From Alkalilimnicola sp. S0819 (lineage in GTDB: Bacteria > Pseudomonadota > Gammaproteobacteria > Nitrococcales > WHIW01): a stretch of 64,000 nt of DNA. This document shows positions 59,493 to 64,000 of the stretch, piece by piece (within the stretch, counting starts at the first letter, position 1; every line of letters begins with the position of its first letter). Both the position numbers and the translations under genes were made by a program. The notes beneath the pieces are model-generated. The model searched no databases, was not told the DNA's origin, and saw only the letters and a list, made by a program, of their open reading frames with translations. The DNA lies in the NCBI RefSeq assembly GCF_009295635.1, contig NZ_WHIW01000001.1, forward strand, positions 285,335 through 349,334. Direction: 5' to 3'.

Positions 59493-62093
59493 ATGGCGCA
59501 AGTGACAGTACGTGAATTCGCATTGACGGTGGATATGCCGGTGGAGCGGATGGTGGCCCAGTTGGAAGCGGCAGGGGTTGCCGCGCGGGAACCGGACGCC
59601 GCGGTATCCGACCAGGACAAGCTCAAGCTGCTGGAGCACCTGCGCCGCCAGAATCCGGAAGCCGCAGCGGCCGCCGAGGACGATGCCGCGCCGCGCCAGG
59701 TGACTCTCAAGCGCAAGAGCCACAGCCAGCTCAAGTTGCCCGCCGGTGGCGCCGCGGCTCGCGGGCCGCGCCAGACCCGCACCGTGAACGTGGAAGTGCG
59801 CAAGCGTCGCACTTACGTCAAGCGCAGCGCGCTGGAAGCGGAAGCCGAGCAGCAGGACCTGGAGCGCCTGCGCCGCACCCTGCAGGCGGAAGCCGCCGAG
59901 CTGGAACAGCGTGTCGCCGATGCGCAGGCCGCCCAGCGCAAGGCCGAGGAAGAGGCTGCTCAACGCAAGGCCGAGGAAGACCAGGCGCGCCGTGCCGCTG
60001 AGCAGGCTGCGGCGGAGCAGGCCGCCGAGCCCCAGCCGACTGCGCAGGCGGCGCCGGAAGCCGCCGCGGAGCGGACCCCGGCGGCGACCGAGCCCGCCGC
60101 GCCTTCCCCGGAAGACAAGCGTGAGAGTCAGCGGGAAGCGCAGGAGGCCCGCCGAGAGCGGGAAGCCGAGAAGCGTGTGGAACGCAAGGCGGCGAAGCCC
60201 AAGAAGGGTCGTCAGGAGATCAAGGTGGCCGCCGGCAAGGGCGGGCGACGGGGCAAGCGGCCCGTGCGTGCCGCTGGTGGCGAAGCGGCCCGGCAACTGC
60301 AACACGGCTTCGAGAGGCCCACCGCGCCGGTGGTGCGCGAGGTGGAGATTCCCGAGAACATTACCGTGGGTGACCTGGCCCAGCGGATGAGCGTCAAGGC
60401 GGCGGTGCTGATCAAGGAAATGTTCAAGCAGGGCGTGATGGCCACCATCAACCAGACCATTGATCAGGACACCGCGGCCATTCTGGTCGAGGAGATGGGC
60501 CACAAGCCGAAGCTGGTGCAGGCCGAGGAGCAGGTGCTGGAGGCCGAGCTGATGGGCGGTGGCGAGACCCAGGAAGGCGAGCGCGTGTCACGGGCCCCGG
60601 TGGTCACCATCATGGGCCACGTGGACCACGGCAAGACCTCGCTGCTGGATTACATCCGCCGCACCAAGGTGGCCGCGGGCGAGGCCGGTGGTATCACCCA
60701 GCATATCGGTGCCTATCATGTGACCACCGAGCGGGGCATGATTACTTTCCTGGATACCCCGGGGCATGAGGCGTTTACCGCCATGCGTGCCCGTGGCGCG
60801 CAGATGACCGACGTGGTGGTGCTGGTAGTGGCCGCCGATGACGGTGTCATGCCGCAGACCGAAGAGGCGGTCAAGCATGCCCGGGCGGCTGGCGTCCCCT
60901 TGGTGATCGCGGTCAACAAGGTCGACAAGCCCGATTCCAACCCGGACAACGTCAAGCAGGAACTGGCCCAGCACGACGTGATCCCCGAGGACTGGGGTGG
61001 CGATGTGCAGTTCATCCACGTCTCGGCCAAGACCGGTCAGGGGGTGGACGACCTGCTGGAGAGCATCCTGCTGCAGTCCGAACTCCTGGAGCTCACCGCC
61101 GTGAAGGACTGCCCGGCCACTGGCGTGGTGCTGGAGTCCAGCCTGGACAAGGGGCGCGGCCCCGTGGCCACGGTGCTGGTGCAGAATGGCGTGCTCAAGA
61201 CCGGCGATGTGATTATTTCCGGCAAGGAGTTCGGCCGGGTGCGCGCCTTGATTGACGAGAACGGTCAGCGGGTCAAGGAAGCCGGGCCCTCCATTCCGGT
61301 GGTGGTGCTGGGCCTGTCGGGCCTGCCCAATGCCGGTGACGAGATGGCGGCGGTCGCCGACGAGAAGAAGGCCCGCGAAGTGGCGGGCATGCGCCAGGAT
61401 CGCCACCGGGATACCCGTCTGGCCGCCCAGAAGGCGGCCAAGATGGACGAGCTGTTCAACCACATGCAGGACGGCGAGACCACCACCGTCAATCTCTTGG
61501 TCAAGGCGGACGTGCAGGGCAGTGCCGAGGCGCTGGCTCAGACGCTGACCAACCTCTCCAACGAGAAGGTGAAGGTGAAGGTGGTCTCCCAGGGTGTGGG
61601 CGGCATCAATGAAACCGACGTCAACCTGGCCATGGCCTCCAATGCCATTCTGATCGGTTTCAACGTGCGTGCCGACAACTCCGCGCGTCGTATGGTTCAG
61701 GAAAACGGCGTGGACCTGCATTACTACAGCATCATCTACGATGCGATCGAGGAGCTGAAGCGTGCCATCAGCGGCATGCTGGCCCCCGAGGTGCGCGAGG
61801 AGATCATCGGGCTGGCCGAGGTGCGGGACGTGTTCCGCTCCTCCAAGCTGGGCGCTGTGGCCGGTTGTCTGGTCACCGAGGGCGTGGTCAAGCGCCACAG
61901 CCCGATCCGCGTGTTGCGCGACAACGTGGTGATCTACGAGGGCGAGCTGGAATCACTTCGTCGCTTCAAGGACGACGTCAAGGAAGTTCAGTCCGGTACC
62001 GAGTGTGGTATTGGCGTCAAGAACTACAACGACGTCCGCCCTGGCGATCAGATCGAATGTTACGAGCGCGTCGAGGTCAAACAGGAACTGTAA
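59493..62093 (+). CDS. infB: Translation initiation factor IF-2
   Basis: A GTPase that places fMet-tRNA on the 30S subunit; 866 residues (E. coli 890). The N-terminal region has a short IF2_N domain ([20 protein letters not shown]), then a long Ala/Glu/Arg-rich coiled coil (about 110-265) with [20 protein letters not shown] repeats, and a second IF2_N domain. The G domain has G1 GHVDHGKT (about 375), G3 DTPGHEAF and G4 NKVDKP (about 474). Domains II-IV complete the C-terminus. It follows nusA by 79 bases. Confidence 0.98.
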   Translation: MAQVTVREFALTVDMPVERMVAQLEAAGVAAREPDAAVSDQDKLKLLEHLRRQNPEAAAAAEDDAAPRQVTLKRKSHSQLKLPAGGAAARGPRQTRTVNVEVRKRRTYVKRSALEAEAEQQDLERLRRTLQAEAAELEQRVADAQAAQRKAEEEAAQRKAEEDQARRAAEQAAAEQAAEPQPTAQAAPEAAAERTPAATEPAAPSPEDKRESQREAQEARREREAEKRVERKAAKPKKGRQEIKVAAGKGGRRGKRPVRAAGGEAARQLQHGFERPTAPVVREVEIPENITVGDLAQRMSVKAAVLIKEMFKQGVMATINQTIDQDTAAILVEEMGHKPKLVQAEEQVLEAELMGGGETQEGERVSRAPVVTIMGHVDHGKTSLLDYIRRTKVAAGEAGGITQHIGAYHVTTERGMITFLDTPGHEAFTAMRARGAQMTDVVVLVVAADDGVMPQTEEAVKHARAAGVPLVIAVNKVDKPDSNPDNVKQELAQHDVIPEDWGGDVQFIHVSAKTGQGVDDLLESILLQSELLELTAVKDCPATGVVLESSLDKGRGPVATVLVQNGVLKTGDVIISGKEFGRVRALIDENGQRVKEAGPSIPVVVLGLSGLPNAGDEMAAVADEKKAREVAGMRQDRHRDTRLAAQKAAKMDELFNHMQDGETTTVNLLVKADVQGSAEALAQTLTNLSNEKVKVKVVSQGVGGINETDVNLAMASNAILIGFNVRADNSARRMVQENGVDLHYYSIIYDAIEELKRAISGMLAPEVREEIIGLAEVRDVFRSSKLGAVAGCLVTEGVVKRHSPIRVLRDNVVIYEGELESLRRFKDDVKEVQSGTECGIGVKNYNDVRPGDQIECYERVEVKQEL

Positions 62094-62123
62094 GGCCCGC
62101 GCGACCCGGAGGTTTAAGCGTCT

Positions 62124-62507
62124 ATGCCCAGGGATTATCCCCGTACCCGTCGTGTGGCGGATCAGATCCAGCGTGAGCTGGCGGGCCTGATCCGTGATCA
62201 GGTCCGTGACCCGCGCGTCGGCTCCATCACGGTTTCCGAGGTGGAAGTAGCCCGGGATTTCGCCCATGCCAAGGTCTACGTGACCCAGCTGGGGGCGGAC
62301 GCGGAGCGCTCCCGGGAAGCGGTGGAGGGGCTTAACCGCGCCGCCGGCTTTCTGCGTCGGGAACTGGGGCGCGGTCTGCGGCTGCGCAACGTGCCGGCGC
62401 TGAAGTTCTTCTACGACCCGGCTTTCGAGAGGGGCGCGCATCTATCCGCGCTGATCGACCATGCGGTGACAGACACGCCGCCCGCCGACGACAGCGAACA
62501 GGACTGA
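62124..62507 (+). CDS. rbfA: 30S ribosome-binding factor RbfA
   Basis: The product is 127 residues (E. coli 133), a KH-fold factor helping late 30S maturation and cold adaptation. It begins with the typical YPRTRRVADQIQRELAGLIR; DPRVGSITVSEVEVARDFAHAK and VPALKFFYDPAFERG are conserved. GGAGG lies upstream. It is 6 bases before truB. Confidence 0.96.
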   Translation: MPRDYPRTRRVADQIQRELAGLIRDQVRDPRVGSITVSEVEVARDFAHAKVYVTQLGADAERSREAVEGLNRAAGFLRRELGRGLRLRNVPALKFFYDPAFERGAHLSALIDHAVTDTPPADDSEQD

Positions 62508-62513
62508 TACCCC

Positions 62514-63425
62514 ATGGCGAGCAAGAAGCGCCGGTCGGTGACCGGCATACTGCTATTGGACAAGCCGGCGGGGCTCAGTTCCAACAAGGTTCTGCAGCGG
62601 GTCAAGTGGCTCTATCAGGCGCGCAAGGCCGGTCACACCGGCAGCCTGGATCCCCTGGCCACCGGCCTGCTGCCCCTGTGTTTCGGTGATGCCACCAAGG
62701 TGTCCGGCTTCCTGCTGGATGCCGACAAGCGCTATGTGGTCCGTGCCCGTGCCGGTATGACCACCAATACGGCGGATGCCGAGGGTGAGATTCTGCGTAC
62801 CCGCGAGGTGGGGGATCTCACCGCCGAGCGTATCGAGGCGGAACTGGCTGACTTTCGCGGTGCCATCCAGCAGGTGCCGCCCATGTATTCCGCGCTCAAG
62901 CATCAGGGGCAGCGGCTTTACAAGCTTGCCCGCGAGGGCAAGGAAGTGGAGCGTGCCCCCCGGGATGTGACCATTCATGAGCTTCGCCTGCTGGGCGTGG
63001 AGCGTGAGCACTTTGAGCTGGAGGTGCATTGCTCGAAGGGGACCTACGTGCGCAGCCTGGTCGAAGACCTCGGTGAGGCGCTTGGCTGTGGCGCCCACGT
63101 GGAGGCGCTGCGTCGCACGGCGCTGGGGCCGTTCGCCCGCCCCGCCATGGTCAGCCTGGCCCAGGTGGAGGCCGCCGCCGAGCAGGGCGAAGAGGCGCTT
63201 GATGCGCTGCTGATCCCCATGGAACAGGCCCTGGTACAGTGGCCGGAAGTGCGCCTGAGCAACGAAGTGGCCCATTATCTGCTGCAGGGGCAGCCGGTCT
63301 GGGTGCCCCAGGCGCCAGCGGGTGGCTGGGTGCGCCTGTTCGCCGAGGGGGAGCGCTTTCTCGGCATGGGGCATATGCTCAGCGACGGCCGGGTAGCGCC
63401 GAAGCGACTGCTCGCCCAGGCGTGA
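62514..63425 (+). CDS. truB: tRNA pseudouridine(55) synthase
   Basis: It makes pseudouridine at position 55 of the T-loop; 303 residues (E. coli 314). The N-terminal [14 protein letters not shown] and the catalytic motif [15 protein letters not shown] (Asp about 45) are present, as is the [14 protein letters not shown] segment. A C-terminal PUA-like domain (about 245-300) recognises the tRNA. Confidence 0.97.
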   Translation: MASKKRRSVTGILLLDKPAGLSSNKVLQRVKWLYQARKAGHTGSLDPLATGLLPLCFGDATKVSGFLLDADKRYVVRARAGMTTNTADAEGEILRTREVGDLTAERIEAELADFRGAIQQVPPMYSALKHQGQRLYKLAREGKEVERAPRDVTIHELRLLGVEREHFELEVHCSKGTYVRSLVEDLGEALGCGAHVEALRRTALGPFARPAMVSLAQVEAAAEQGEEALDALLIPMEQALVQWPEVRLSNEVAHYLLQGQPVWVPQAPAGGWVRLFAEGERFLGMGHMLSDGRVAPKRLLAQA

Positions 63426-63489
63426 GCCGGGCAGCGCCGTTGTGCTTGTTCAGTCAAAGTCTTACAGGGATTTGAGCGAATCATCTCCC

Positions 63490-63518
63490 TTGTTACCCCG
63501 AAGGGGCGCGGCTACAAT
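63490..63518 (+). promoter_or_regulatory. Promoter of rpsO (and pnp)
   Basis: TTGTTA (63490-63495), a 17-base spacer containing CCCCGAAGGGG, and TACAAT (63513-63518). The predicted start near 63525 gives a 5' leader of about 50 bases, short but long enough for an S15-binding structure. Confidence 0.7.
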
Positions 63519-63575
63519 ATGCGCTCTTTCCAATACTGTAATACTGCCCATCGCCAGATCAGGAGTTTGAAGCGC

Positions 63576-63845
63576 ATGGCTCTGAATGCTGAAAAGAAGG
63601 CTGAAATCGTCAACGAGTACAAGCGTGGCGATGCCGACACCGGCTCCCCCGAAGTGCAGGTTGCGCTGCTGACCGCGCGCATCGAGCACCTGACCGGCCA
63701 CTTCGCCGACAACAAGCAGGATCACCATTCCCGCAAGGGTCTGCTGCGCCTGGTCAGCCAGCGCCGCAAGCTGCTGGATTACCTCAAGCGCAAGGACCTG
63801 GGGCGTTACCAGACGGTCATCGCTCGCCTGGGCCTGCGCAAGTAA
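63576..63845 (+). CDS. rpsO: 30S ribosomal protein S15
   Basis: 89 residues, as in E. coli. The four-helix protein binds the central domain of 16S rRNA. Signature: [20 protein letters not shown] and [21 protein letters not shown] lies 9 bases before ATG 63576; a longer in-frame reading from 63519 would begin in the promoter and is rejected. In E. coli S15 represses its own translation by binding the leader. Confidence 0.97.
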   Translation: MALNAEKKAEIVNEYKRGDADTGSPEVQVALLTARIEHLTGHFADNKQDHHSRKGLLRLVSQRRKLLDYLKRKDLGRYQTVIARLGLRK

Positions 63846-63873
63846 ACTCTCTACTGGATCGGTTGAATAGCAC

Positions 63874-64000
63874 GTGAATTCTATCCGCAAGACTTTCCAA
63901 TACGGCGAACATACGGTTTCCCTGGAAACCGGCGCCATCGCCCGACAGGCCACCGGCGCTGTCCTCGTCAATATGTCCGATACCGTAGTCCTGGTGACGG
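63874..64000 (+). CDS. pnp: Polyribonucleotide nucleotidyltransferase, N-terminal fragment (runs off the window)
   Basis: From GTG 63874 the translation [19 protein letters not shown], followed by [19 protein letters not shown], is the start of the first RNase PH domain of PNPase. It degrades RNA 3' to 5' with phosphate and belongs to the degradosome in E. coli. The order rpsO-pnp is the classical one. The rest of the gene is beyond base 64000. Confidence 0.93.
   Translation, partial: MNSIRKTFQYGEHTVSLETGAIARQATGAVLVNMSDTVVLVT

Noticed and set aside
59911-60016. A repeated AQRKAEE motif in infB considered as a tandem-repeat insertion
   Set aside because: Ala/Lys/Glu-rich coiled coils are normal in the variable N-terminal region of IF-2.

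Overview
This is a high-GC chromosomal segment of a gammaproteobacterium. The best fit is a Chromatiales/Ectothiorhodospiraceae-like lineage; this placement is inferred from gene order and protein character, not from a database search. Nearly every gene is a single-copy housekeeping gene. No insertion sequence, prophage, integrase, CRISPR array or clear genomic island was seen.

Layout. 0-2.7 kb: the 3' end of a glycosyltransferase gene, a secreted protein of unknown role, glgC and a reverse-strand tRNA-Leu(CAA). 2.85-8.3 kb: queA-tgt (queuosine) followed by yajC-secD-secF (Sec accessory complex). 8.3-13.1 kb: small or poorly characterised genes (CsbD-like, DUF938, a degenerate CAP-like protein, a large membrane protein) plus suhB and trmJ. 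13.1-16.0 kb: a cysE / cysteine desulfurase / IscU-like / A-type carrier cluster preceded by a possible cysteine-rich leader peptide. 16.1-23.4 kb: ndk, rlmN, pilF, rodZ, hisS, yfgM, bamB and an NRDE gene. 23.5-30 kb: adk, an NfeD-type membrane protease, pdxH, an unknown 407-residue protein, an H-NS-family gene and a YadGH-type ABC exporter. 30-42.2 kb: carAB, greA, a DUF4149 gene, yhbY, rlmE, ftsH, folP, glmM, tpiA, secG. 42.2-57.0 kb: tRNA-Leu(GAG) and a complete 14-gene complex I operon (nuoA-N, with nuoC and nuoD separate). 57.0-64 kb: initiator tRNA, rimP-nusA-infB-rbfA-truB-rpsO and the start of pnp.

How the parts work together. The right half is the classical gammaproteobacterial growth cluster (greA...ftsH-folP-glmM-secG-tRNA-Leu / initiator tRNA-rimP-nusA-infB...pnp), with the nuo operon lying between the two tRNA genes. 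Regulation is visible in several leaders: two consecutive intrinsic terminators between the initiator tRNA and rimP, a 14-bp perfect hairpin between the carA promoter and its ribosome-binding site, a UUCG-capped hairpin in the ndk leader, and an AT-rich promoter at the H-NS gene.

The most interesting region is 13.1-16.0 kb. A 15-codon reading frame ending Cys-Cys-Ser-Cys-Ile-stop lies just upstream of serine acetyltransferase and could be a cysteine-sensing attenuator. The same gene run encodes an IscU-fold protein that has lost all but one of the canonical Fe-S ligands. Both claims rest on reading the sequence and need comparative and experimental checks.
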